Shown here in pieces: positions 33,801-40,819 of a stretch of DNA of 43,542 nt (positions within the stretch are counted from its first letter, which is position 1; every line of letters begins with the position of its first letter). Below the pieces are notes generated by a model that was not told the DNA's origin, searched no databases, and was given only the letters and a program-made list of their open reading frames with translations. Location: NCBI GenBank assembly GCA_903933805.1, contig CAIZLM010000209.1, positions 1 to 43,542 on the forward strand, read 5' to 3'. The translations under genes were made by a program, and so were the position numbers. Source of the stretch: an uncultured Bacteroidota bacterium. GTDB lineage: Bacteria; Bacteroidota; Bacteroidia; Chitinophagales; Saprospiraceae.

Positions 33801-36199
33801 GTCTTCCTGATTTGACTATTTTTGCCGTGCCTGAAAAGGCATTCTATTGTCCAGGAGACACAATATACTTGCTCTCAAATTTGTACAATCCTGGGAATGC
33901 AAGCAGTGGATTTCCGGGGATTCACCACCAATGGGATCCTTTCGGGACACAGCTTACCCCATTGGATAAATATCAAATGATTCTCATCGCCACAGATACC
34001 AATCTGTACAAGCGAACAACTACCATCGGTGCGTGTTCTGAAACTGCCACCATTCTTATCAATGTTCCGGCGCCACCGCTCCTGCCCTATACCGTTCAGC
34101 CAAACCCAATTTGTCCCGGCGACGAGGCGCAAATAGTGGTGACCCCCAGTCCGGTAGGCACCACCTTGGAGTGGGATGAGGCATCTGCCGGCACGCTCAG
34201 TTGTAATGATTGTGGTAACCCAATCGCTACGCCGCTTGTGACAACTACTTACCACGTGACCACCCCAGACGCGCTCTGTCCCAGTGGGGCAGATATTGTT
34301 GTGCAGGTGGCGCCATTGCCCACGTTGAATTTGGTAGATCAGACATCCTGTGCCGGTGATCCGAAACAACTCAACAGTACCAATGAAAGTGATGTGACCT
34401 ATCAATGGACGCCAGGGCTCTTTCTGAATGATTCAATCATCGGGAATCCAACGGCTACCCCAACCCAACCGGGGGTGTACACCTACCATGTGGAGGCTGA
34501 CAAAAACGGGTGTAAAGTAGAGGGATTGGTGACACTTACCAGTTATATCGCCGATATCGTGGTGACAACACCACCCCAAAACGTATGTGCCGGTACGCCG
34601 CTTTCACTGGCTGCCACCACCACAGGAACTGCCGGCACCATTGGTTGGTTGCCCGCCGGACCGGACGTGGTACCCACTGAAACCACTACCTATACGGCGA
34701 CGTTGTTTTATGGCATGGGTTGTGTGGATCAAGACGATGTCACCATTAATGTTATTCCATTGCCGCTGTTGGACCTTGCCAACAACCCAGTCTCTTGCGC
34801 AGGTGCGCCAGTGATTCTCAACAATACCAATGAACTAGGGGTTTCGTACACTTGGACGCCGCCATCGTTTTTGAACAGTGCTGTGGTGGGGAACCCAACG
34901 GCCACACCGACCCAACCAGGGGTGTACACGTACCAAGTGGAGGCGAACCGTGCCGGGTGTAAGACCCTCGGTACGGTTACCTTATCGGCTTACAATGCCA
35001 CTATTGCTGTGACGACTTTGCCGCAGGATGTATGTGCCGGAACGGCGCTTACCCTCACGGCTACCACCACAGGTTCACCAGGTACCATCAACTGGTCGCC
35101 CGCTGGGCCCAATGTGTTGCCCACATCGCCCGTCACGTATATCGCTACCTTGGAGTATGGTGTTGGTTGCTCGTATAAAGACAGCGTTGCCATCAATGTT
35201 ATCCCCTTGCCGGTGTTAAATCTGGCAGTGAATCCATCGGTTTGTTTGGGAACAGGTGTGTCCCTGAACAGCAGCAATGACCCCGGGGTCGTGTATTTCT
35301 GGACGCCTACCAACGGACTGAGCAATCCCGCCATCGGCAATCCGGTCGCTACGCCTTTGGTCACCACGCCATATCACGTAGAAGCAACCAGCATTCAAGG
35401 CAGTTGTAAATCAGAAGGAGATGTGACGGTAAATGTTGCCAATGCCAGTGTGAGCGCCGGGGTTGATCAAACAGTCTGTTTTGGGGCTATCGCTACGTTA
35501 ACTGCTGTTGTGACGGGCACCGGTGGTGGTACCATCCAATGGACGGGTAACCAATCGGGCAACCCCATACAAGTACAACCTTCTATTGATCAACCTTACA
35601 CGGTTACCTACCTTTATGGTCCTAACAACCTCTGTTCTGATGTGGACGATGTGACTATTTTTGTTGGAGAAGCCTTGGGACTCAGCAATATCACGGGACC
35701 GGAAGATTCTATTTGTGCCGGTGGTTCGGTGCTGATGAAAGTTTCCATTACCGATGGGGCTGGTACAATTTCTTGGCTGGCAAACGGGGTTGTAATCCCA
35801 GGGCAAACACTTGACTCCGTCATGGTTACGCCACAGGGCAGTACTGTAGAATACAAGGCCGTATTGACAGATGCGAATGGTTGTTCGGCGATTTCTGAAC
35901 CTTTCACGGTGAATACCAAAAAATGCTTTGAGGTGCCCAATGCTTTCACACCAAACGGCGACACAGCAAATGATACATTTGGGCCACTTTTCCTTGGGGG
36001 CAAGGCAGAAGTGCTCAGTTTTAGTGTGTACAATCGTTGGGGACAAAAAGTATTTGAGTCAACACCGCAACAGATAGATTGGGATGGTAAGCAAGACGGC
36101 AAAGATGCCTCTAGCGATGTTTATGTGTACACCATGCGCGTTCGATTTGGCAATGGCGATGAAGAAACCCGTTCTGGTGAAGTGACATTGCTGCGGTAA
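30818..36199 (+). CDS. giant secreted protein with choice-of-anchor L, PKD/Ig-like repeats and T9SS type B sorting domain
   Basis: The 1793-residue protein starts with the signal peptide MKLTLLSAAALLMALPLFAQ. In order: a beta domain (22-170), a CUB-like domain (about 182-302, LSFYDGPTVNSPLLASLDG), a choice-of-anchor L domain (about 345-571, VFEYVFGSEEYPEYVFSPTG), a Calx-beta-like domain (about 590-681, GTATEGLDYV and GAEFITVTLSR), a long series of Ig/PKD-like modules with WxP and NPTATP motifs (about 690-1690), and the gliding-motility-type C-terminal domain (CFEVPNAFTPNGDTANDTFG, then VYNRWGQKVFES). T9SS type B CTDs direct proteins through the type IX secretion system to the surface or medium. 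The frame is open from a TTG at 30806, but ATG 30818 starts the signal peptide. It is probably an adhesin or matrix protein (inference). Confidence 0.93.
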   Translation: MKLTLLSAAALLMALPLFAQAPVNDAFNCNTMVDLGVAPACPGTVFTNVNATPSIIATLDTVSCFNSATAERDVWFKFTCSDTLFDYRIHLKSAGGTPITNAEFAVYRGDCQFNGLGEVACVRANVGEDSISVDLFGLTPNELYYIRVSDWSSTAAPNSGEFTLCVDKIPPILTINQGGSPLCMGTLYDTGGANGDYSSNEDFTFVICPEQPSECIAFTLEYYHLEPSLPQSFPPGQGDQLSFYDGPTVNSPLLASLDGAGFSQENIAGGGGVCFQVHATSGCLTVRFESDGSVQEEGWKGTWACSSDPCKTEEVINIDTSFAASDIEGAVSTGGAMVTVTAVNCPQGGMGTFQYPSDQNALNMQKGLLLTSGQALNALGPNNGGGTSSQNAPFFSEDPGDPDLQYLSAEYGSGSTSYDVCIVELDVFAATNEVVFEYVFGSEEYPEYVFSPTGFNDIFAFLVSGPGIVGDPNLTNSAINIAVLPNTATLVQIDSVNNQVNWQYYRNNELSQTIEYDGLTADLLGVKKSLTARVPVTPCNTYHLKLAIADRGDESFDSGVFVSEIKAGSPDIKIAFSSGVDYFIENCTGSNDTLFLTLDKVPTEETTFNIGIGGTATEGLDYVLNIPPSITFLPGQQTLAFPIIPLVDNLVEGAEFITVTLSRNYGCGEVALKSVKVQILDNVLVQVEGGDTLTMCKGDFLQLTATGASNYVWEPQDQVSNAYIPNPFTSPSQSLWLELTGSVGACLDKDSVFIRVISPSIEAISLTPNTICLGGTVALQATSSEPNISWSPAVGLDDPNSATPMASPTFPVTYTATVNLEGCTVQASVSIIVDTLFFPNVIDDLLQCQNFPVQLANTLNTTNLYAWEPTTGLSDPTVSGPIALPDQSTTYVLTATSINGVCEQKDTVVLSITPADVDILGPDSLKICLGADSIELMTQVTPNGFLVNWSPTDYLSSSTGASVKIAPLESVTITASYQVAGCPPVLDSVYIRVDSLPDLTIFAVPEKAFYCPGDTIYLLSNLYNPGNASSGFPGIHHQWDPFGTQLTPLDKYQMILIATDTNLYKRTTTIGACSETATILINVPAPPLLPYTVQPNPICPGDEAQIVVTPSPVGTTLEWDEASAGTLSCNDCGNPIATPLVTTTYHVTTPDALCPSGADIVVQVAPLPTLNLVDQTSCAGDPKQLNSTNESDVTYQWTPGLFLNDSIIGNPTATPTQPGVYTYHVEADKNGCKVEGLVTLTSYIADIVVTTPPQNVCAGTPLSLAATTTGTAGTIGWLPAGPDVVPTETTTYTATLFYGMGCVDQDDVTINVIPLPLLDLANNPVSCAGAPVILNNTNELGVSYTWTPPSFLNSAVVGNPTATPTQPGVYTYQVEANRAGCKTLGTVTLSAYNATIAVTTLPQDVCAGTALTLTATTTGSPGTINWSPAGPNVLPTSPVTYIATLEYGVGCSYKDSVAINVIPLPVLNLAVNPSVCLGTGVSLNSSNDPGVVYFWTPTNGLSNPAIGNPVATPLVTTPYHVEATSIQGSCKSEGDVTVNVANASVSAGVDQTVCFGAIATLTAVVTGTGGGTIQWTGNQSGNPIQVQPSIDQPYTVTYLYGPNNLCSDVDDVTIFVGEALGLSNITGPEDSICAGGSVLMKVSITDGAGTISWLANGVVIPGQTLDSVMVTPQGSTVEYKAVLTDANGCSAISEPFTVNTKKCFEVPNAFTPNGDTANDTFGPLFLGGKAEVLSFSVYNRWGQKVFESTPQQIDWDGKQDGKDASSDVYVYTMRVRFGNGDEETRSGEVTLLR
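34316..35210 (+). repeat. near-identical tandem modules inside the secreted protein gene (about 446-bp period)
   Basis: Two successive units beginning at LPTLNL, LPLLDL and LPVLNL (nucleotides about 34314, 34758 and 35204) share long stretches: GNPTATPTQPGVYTYHVEA against GNPTATPTQPGVYTYQVEA, and VCAGTPLSLAATTTG against VCAGTALTLTATTTG. A third, more diverged unit follows. The close similarity suggests recent duplication and possible copy-number change by recombination. Confidence 0.8.
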
Positions 36200-36222
36200 T
36201 TTTTGAAAGATGCAGCGACCAT

Positions 36223-36270
36223 AAAATGGCCGTGTTTGACCTATTTTGGGTCAGGCGCGGCCATTTTTTT
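36223..36270 (+). terminator. rho-independent terminator of the secreted protein gene
   Basis: AAAATGGCCG pairs with CGGCCATTTT, with GACC/GGTC extending the stem around a small loop; a T-run ends the structure. It starts 24 bp after the stop codon. Confidence 0.85.
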
Positions 36271-36317
36271 GGTAATAGGTAGCGTACTGGTTCGCAACTA
36301 GGAGGCGTTGAAAATTT

Positions 36318-36396
36318 GTAACTGGTTAGGGTGGTCGCGTTTGAGACAAAAAAATGGGCCTTTTTTGGCCAGACAATGTGCCACCTAAACAGTCAC
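36318..36396 (-). mobile_element. MITE, short form (79 bp) with perfect 8-bp target duplication
   Basis: The ends are GTAACTGGTTAG and CTAAACAGTCAC. GAAAATTT flanks both sides (36310-36317 and 36397-36404). The right duplication overlaps the prmA stop codon (36403-36405), as at dnaN. Confidence 0.95.
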
Positions 36397-36402
36397 GAAA
36401 AT

Positions 36403-37236
36403 TTAATTTTGCGGTGATCGTTCAAACAAACCACACAACCAATTCCCCCTGCTGTTCATCCATTTTTTGTCAAAGCCGGCAGCGGATGCCGCATTTGTAA
36501 CAATTTCGTCATCTTCGAGCAGGATGCCGGATATCAAGAGCCATCCGCCGGGTTGTAATAGACTGGCCAGTACGGGCAGTGATTCAAGGATGACCGGTCG
36601 GTTAATATTCGCCAGAATACCGTTGAAGTCACCTCCTTCTACGGCTTCTAGGGTGCCGCAGCGCGTTGTAACATTGTCCACGTCGTTGGCGATACAATTT
36701 TCAACGGTGTTGCGGTACGATTCCGGTTCAATATCCACGGCTTCCAGGGCAACAGCACCCAATTTTGAGGCAAGGATAGCAAGAATCCCGGTTCCGCACC
36801 CAAAATCCAACACTTTAGCGCCCGTTAAAGGGAGTTTTTCCAATGCGGCGATACATTGCCAAGTGGTTTCGTGGTGCCCCGTTCCGAAAGCCATTTTGGG
36901 GTTGATAACAAGTTCCCATTTTACGCCTGCAATGGGGGCGTGAAAATCTGCCCGAACCGCGCAAAAGTCTCCCACAATCACCGGGTGAAAATTGGATTCC
37001 CAGATTTCATTCCAATTTTGTCCGGGGATGAAAGTTTTATGCCAAGAAAAATCAAATTCTTCTGCAAGTGATTCCAGCAGGGGCTCCACCGCCGATCCGT
37101 CGGCCCTGGCAGGAAGGTACGCCGCTATGCCTGTTTCATTGTCTTCAAACGTGTCAAAGGGCACGTCTGAAAGATAGGCAACGAGGATTTGGGCGGTCTC
37201 AGGATCGGTCAGGATGTCGTATCGATAGTAGTCCAT
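36403..37236 (-). CDS. prmA: ribosomal protein L11 methyltransferase
   Basis: The 277-residue protein matches PrmA: an N-terminal substrate-recognition domain, then NPKMAFGTGHHETTWQCI, the SAM motif VLDFGCGTGILAILASKLGA near residues 142-161, and GILANINRPVILESLPVLA. It trimethylates lysines and the N-terminus of ribosomal protein L11. On the minus strand TACCTTTT at about 37263-37256 could be its -7 box. Its stop codon overlaps the target duplication of a MITE. Confidence 0.94.
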   Translation of the reverse strand: MDYYRYDILTDPETAQILVAYLSDVPFDTFEDNETGIAAYLPARADGSAVEPLLESLAEEFDFSWHKTFIPGQNWNEIWESNFHPVIVGDFCAVRADFHAPIAGVKWELVINPKMAFGTGHHETTWQCIAALEKLPLTGAKVLDFGCGTGILAILASKLGAVALEAVDIEPESYRNTVENCIANDVDNVTTRCGTLEAVEGGDFNGILANINRPVILESLPVLASLLQPGGWLLISGILLEDDEIVTNAASAAGFDKKWMNSRGNWLCGLFERSPQN

Positions 37237-37462
37237 GGTAGGCGGAAATTGTCAAAAAAAGGTATGTAGTGAACGGAAAATAACGAATATGGATTGGCTT
37301 TTTAGCGAAAAATCAAAATTTTATTTGAAGTTATCGCAAATAATTTTCACATTTGGGCTTGGATTTGCCTCACGCCAATCAGGTGCAAAATTAGTCGGAA
37401 TATGGTGCCAGAGTATTGGTACCACCCGTAAATACTGCTATTCTTATCCACCAACATAAAAA

Positions 37463-38740
37463 ATGAACAATCGACGCAGTTTTATCCGCCAAACAGCCGC
37501 TTTGCTGGGAAGTGTTGCATTACACCAGAATTTTGCAGCAGCATTTCCGGCCTTTCCCCAACCCTTTGACCCAACCACTTTTCCCAGTGATCAGTCAGAG
37601 GATGATTTCTGGCGGCAAATTCGCTTGGCCTATGCTGCGAGCCCCTCGATCATCAACCTTAACAACGGCGGGGTAAGTCCAGCGCCCCGGGCCACCATGG
37701 ATGCGTTGGATTATTACAACCGCATGTGCGCTGAAGCGCCGTCTTACTATATGTGGCGCATCCTGGACCAGGATCGAGAGCCGTTGCGTGAAAACCTTGC
37801 CACCATCGCCGGGGCAGCAGTGGATGAAATTGCGATCAATAGAAATGCCACAGAAGCCTTGAATTCGATTGTATTTGGCTTGGATTTCAAACCGGGCGAC
37901 GAAGTAGTACTGTCGAAATATGATTACCCCAACATGATCAATGCCTGGAAACAACGCGAAAAACGGGACGGGATCAAACTCGTTTGGGTGGACCTCGACC
38001 TGCCTTCTGAGGATGAAGATTACCTCGTAAAGGCTTACACTTCCAAGTTTACAGACAAGACAAAACTGGTGCACGTCACCCACATCATCAACTGGAATGG
38101 CCAGATTCTTCCAGCACGTCGCCTTGCCGATGCCGCCCACGAAAGGGGCATCGAGGTGCTACTCGATGGGGCGCATTCATTCGCTGTGCTCGATTACAAA
38201 ATACCCGACTTGGGATGTGACTACTTTGGCACGAGTCTGCACAAATTTCTTTGCGGCCCTTTTGGTACCGGCATGCTGTGGATTCGCAAGGATAAAATTG
38301 AACGGGTTTGGCCTTTGTTGTCGAACAATGAACCAAACAGCGGCGATATCCGAAAGTTTGAAAGCTTGGGCACCCGGAGCTTCCCCATTGAAATGGCCCT
38401 TGGCTATTCCATTGATTTACACAACTTAATTGGCGGTGAACGCAAGCAAAAACGACTGCATTACCTCAAAAATTATTGGATGTCGCGGGTGCGCGATGTG
38501 CCTGGTATCAAGTTTTATACCTCGCCCAACCCAAAATGGAGCTGCGCCATCGGAAACTTTGGGTTTGAAGGCAAAAAACCGGTCGAAATTGCCGATAAAT
38601 TGTTTAATCAATACAAAATTCACACGGTGGCCATTGATTGGGAAAAGATAAGCGGGGTACGGGTAACCCCCAATGTGTACACCTTGACGGAAGAATTAGA
38701 CAAACTGGTAAAAGCAATCCGTGCCATGGGCGCTGGATAG
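37463..38740 (+). CDS. Tat-exported aminotransferase class V-fold PLP enzyme
   Basis: The 425-residue protein starts MNNRRSFIRQTAALLGSVAL, a twin-arginine-type signal (RRSFI). The class V fold follows: LNNGGVSPAPRATMDALDYY, INRNATEALNSIVFGLDFKP, VLLDGAHSFAVLDYKIPDLG and DYFGTSLHKFLCGPFGTGML with Lys261 as the PLP lysine. It resembles isopenicillin-N-epimerase-like and cysteine-desulfurase-like proteins, but the substrate is unknown. Folding with PLP in the cytoplasm before Tat export fits the signal. Its stop is 3 bp from the convergent PLD-like gene. Confidence 0.87.
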   Translation: MNNRRSFIRQTAALLGSVALHQNFAAAFPAFPQPFDPTTFPSDQSEDDFWRQIRLAYAASPSIINLNNGGVSPAPRATMDALDYYNRMCAEAPSYYMWRILDQDREPLRENLATIAGAAVDEIAINRNATEALNSIVFGLDFKPGDEVVLSKYDYPNMINAWKQREKRDGIKLVWVDLDLPSEDEDYLVKAYTSKFTDKTKLVHVTHIINWNGQILPARRLADAAHERGIEVLLDGAHSFAVLDYKIPDLGCDYFGTSLHKFLCGPFGTGMLWIRKDKIERVWPLLSNNEPNSGDIRKFESLGTRSFPIEMALGYSIDLHNLIGGERKQKRLHYLKNYWMSRVRDVPGIKFYTSPNPKWSCAIGNFGFEGKKPVEIADKLFNQYKIHTVAIDWEKISGVRVTPNVYTLTEELDKLVKAIRAMGAG

Positions 38741-38743
38741 GAT

Positions 38744-39724
38744 TTATGTGGCAGATGCCCGTTCTAGGGTGGCAAGGAGTGCCAAAGCAGAGCCCTTGTA
38801 CGGTAGGATACCGCCCTTTGGTATCCTTGGAAGTTGTACCTGTTCGTTGGATGGTTGTGGCAGTATAAGCCAAGGAACAGTCCGGGAAATCAATGGCGGT
38901 ATGGCAGAGGTCAGTTCGGGATCCGAGCCCACAACACCCGTGCCCAACAGGGTGCCAGCAGGATGCACGGCTGTGAATATATCGTCCATTTGTACCCGCA
39001 AACAATAACGGTTGATCAATCGTTTGGCTGTTGGTCCGATGGCGGTGGATAAGCGCCACTGGCGGAAACGCTGCTCATCCCAAGCCCCATCTGTGTCCCA
39101 AGCAATTTTGCCAATGGGTGCCCTAAAATAGTGGCGTTGGTCATATACCCAAGCCTGCCATTCCGATGATGATTTTGCCACAACCAGCCATGTTTTTGCG
39201 CCTGAAACAACGTTTTTTCGCAGGTCTTGCATGTTCAATAGGGTAGGGCGGTACAGTTGGGTAAACACCACCTGCTTCGGTTGCGTGTTGCACAACTGTG
39301 CCAATCTCCGGCATCTTGCAACAGTGTCTTCCATTGCTTGTAGGAATTGTACCGCCAACTTAGAATCTTGGATGATGACCACATGGTCACACTGCGCTGC
39401 CCGGGTCCAGTTGTACGATCCGGTAAGTACTCGACAATCATCTGCAACCGCACATTTGTGATGGAGCAAATCTCGGCCAATATAGGCCAACACGTTAGCC
39501 CCAGCAGCTTCTAGGCGCTTAAAATCAAGTCCGTCGAATCTAAAATTGACTTGGTCAAAGTTGACCATTAGGCTAACAGATACCCCTCTGGCACAGGCAT
39601 CTAGCATGGTTTGAAAAATCAAAGGGTGGGTAAACCAACAAATGCCGACCCAGAGACTGAACCTGGCCGTTTCGATGAACGAAATGACGGCAGTATCGCA
39701 GTGCTGAAAGGTGGCTTTGTGCAT
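38744..39724 (-). CDS. phospholipase D-like domain protein with uncharacterised C-terminal region
   Basis: The 326-residue protein has a single PLD catalytic motif: LLHHKCAVADDCRVLTGSYN at residues 86-105, with His88, Lys90 and Asp95 in the HxKxxxxD arrangement, then WTRAAQ. The N-terminal part (ARFSLWVGICWFTHPLIFQTM) matches the usual PLD start. Single-motif PLD proteins such as Nuc and FAM83/MitoPLD-like enzymes act as dimers, often as nucleases. Residues from about 160 on, including WQAWVYDQRHYFRAPIG, match nothing I recognise. The cargo (DNA, RNA or lipid) cannot be told. Confidence 0.78.
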   Translation of the reverse strand: MHKATFQHCDTAVISFIETARFSLWVGICWFTHPLIFQTMLDACARGVSVSLMVNFDQVNFRFDGLDFKRLEAAGANVLAYIGRDLLHHKCAVADDCRVLTGSYNWTRAAQCDHVVIIQDSKLAVQFLQAMEDTVARCRRLAQLCNTQPKQVVFTQLYRPTLLNMQDLRKNVVSGAKTWLVVAKSSSEWQAWVYDQRHYFRAPIGKIAWDTDGAWDEQRFRQWRLSTAIGPTAKRLINRYCLRVQMDDIFTAVHPAGTLLGTGVVGSDPELTSAIPPLISRTVPWLILPQPSNEQVQLPRIPKGGILPYKGSALALLATLERASAT

Positions 39725-39777
39725 CGTTTAAAGGGTATATGCTTTCAAAGTTAACCATCTTAAACGAAAAATACAAG

Positions 39778-39789
39778 GTAACCGGTTAC
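39778..39789. repeat. 12-bp palindrome GTAACCGGTTAC flanked by an 8-bp repeat, MITE scar
   Basis: The palindrome is exactly what results when the left GTAAC joins the right TAACCGGTTAC through their shared TAAC. AATACAAG precedes it (39770-39777) and AATACATG follows (39790-39797), 7 of 8 identical, like the target duplications of complete copies. It lies 53 bp upstream of the PLD-like gene. Confidence 0.7.
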
Positions 39790-39901
39790 AATACATGCTA
39801 TTATCGATCTAAACAGCGAGCAAAAAGACACTTTTGGAACCTAAAGTCTGCGGCACTGTTTGACTTGTTCTGTATTTTATTGCCAAACGGCGTGTCGTTT
39901 T

Positions 39902-40060
39902 ACAACCAGTTGGGTGGGCCACGTCGGACAGTAAAAAACGTCTATTTTATGACAAAATATGCCCATTTTTTGACAATATTGCTGCTACGGTCTGTGAAAT
40001 TCGCTCCATCTACCAAAAAACGCCTACTTTTTTTGTCTCAGACGCGACCACCTAATCTAC
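39902..40060 (+). mobile_element. MITE, long form (159 bp), degenerate
   Basis: The left end ACAACCAGTTGGG and right end CCTAATCTAC are decayed, but GTCTCAGACGCGACCACC and the central TGCTGCTACGGTC-type hairpin are recognisable. No clean target duplication is left. It fills much of the 376-bp gap before the cytochrome gene. Confidence 0.75.
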
Positions 40061-40100
40061 CATTTTTTTTCACATCTTTGCACCGCGTGAACACCGCAAA

Positions 40101-40514
40101 ATGACTATGTTTAACATTAATAATCTCTTCCTAGTGCTCTTGGCAAGCCTTCTTCTGGCGGGCGTTTCCTGTGAAACCACCACGTATCAGGGTGGTGAGC
40201 GGCTTTATAAAACCATGTGCGCCAATTGTCACATGGATTCTGGGGAGGGCTTGGGAACATTGATACCACCGCTTGCCGGTTCTGATTACCTGGGAAAAAA
40301 CCTCGACAAGTTGCCCTGTATTGTCCGCTATGGTTTGCGTGATTCCATCACGGTCAACGGCAAGATATATGGCGAAAACATGGCGGGTATGCCGGGGTTG
40401 TCAGATATTCAAATCACCAATTTATTGAATTATATCAACAGCGCTTGGGGCAACAACAATCCCCCGTATAGTTTTGAGGAAGTGCAGCGTTTAATGGGGC
40501 AATGCAACAAATGA
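40101..40514 (+). CDS. c-type cytochrome lipoprotein
   Basis: The 137-residue protein starts with an N-terminal hydrophobic stretch (LFLVLLASLLLAGVSC) whose Cys24 is a likely lipidation site. The heme motif is CANCH at residues 40-44, and the downstream ENMAGMPGL region offers the axial Met. The pattern of one heme and about 90 residues matches monoheme class I cytochromes. It may be a periplasmic or membrane-anchored electron carrier. ATG 40107 is an alternative start. CATCTTTG at 40073-40080 is a one-mismatch -7 box. A decayed short MITE starts 16 bp after the stop. Confidence 0.88.
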   Translation: MTMFNINNLFLVLLASLLLAGVSCETTTYQGGERLYKTMCANCHMDSGEGLGTLIPPLAGSDYLGKNLDKLPCIVRYGLRDSITVNGKIYGENMAGMPGLSDIQITNLLNYINSAWGNNNPPYSFEEVQRLMGQCNK

Positions 40515-40530
40515 GGGTGCGCACATTTTT

Positions 40531-40605
40531 GTAACGGGTTGGGTGGTCGCGTCTGAGAAAAACAGGGCATTTTTTGACCTAAAATATTGATAATTAACCA
40601 TTTGC
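40531..40605 (-). mobile_element. MITE, short form (75 bp), degenerate
   Basis: The left end GTAACGGGTT and arm GTGGTCGCGTCTGAG are well preserved; the right end TTAACCATTTGC is decayed. No clear target duplication. It is one of two elements in the 305-bp gap between the cytochrome and fucosidase genes. Confidence 0.65.
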
Positions 40606-40640
40606 TATTTTTAAAAGTACCCTTTTTTTGTTCATTAAAA

Positions 40641-40803
40641 GTAACTGGTTAGGTGGCACGCTGTCTGGCCCAAAAAGGCCCATTTTCCGCCATACTTCGC
40701 AGATTTTTTTGACTGTAGCGATGCTACGGCCTGCAAAAATCTGCTTCGTCTGGCAAAAAATGGCCACTTTTTTGTCTCAGAGGCGACCACACTAACCAGT
40801 TAC
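40641..40803 (+). mobile_element. MITE, long form (163 bp) with perfect 8-bp target duplication
   Basis: The ends are GTAACTGGTTAG and CTAACCAGTTAC. CATTAAAA flanks both sides (40633-40640 and 40804-40811). It is the best-preserved long copy, with a clear inner hairpin (GCAGATTTTT against CAAAAATCTGC around GTAGC/GCTAC). It ends 16 bp before the fucosidase start codon, so it lies in the expected promoter region of that gene. Confidence 0.96.
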
Positions 40804-40819
40804 CATTAAAATTAAAATT

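Noticed and set aside
39739-40104. 121-residue plus-strand frame before the cytochrome gene
   Set aside because: It runs through the scar and the degenerate MITE, with a sequence explained by these repeats.
5031-40803. The interspersed repeats as a CRISPR array
   Set aside because: The copies are scattered one per gap over more than 35 kb, in both orientations, with genes between them and no regular spacers.
5031-40803. The repeats as REP/REPIN elements moved by a RAYT
   Set aside because: Eight-base target duplications and GTAA ends do not fit REPINs, which lack such duplications, and no RAYT gene is in the window.
5031-40803. The repeats as ordinary intrinsic terminators
   Set aside because: They occur upstream of genes as often as downstream, and their T-runs are internal to the arms, not after the outer stem. 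Real terminators (22093, 36223) look different.
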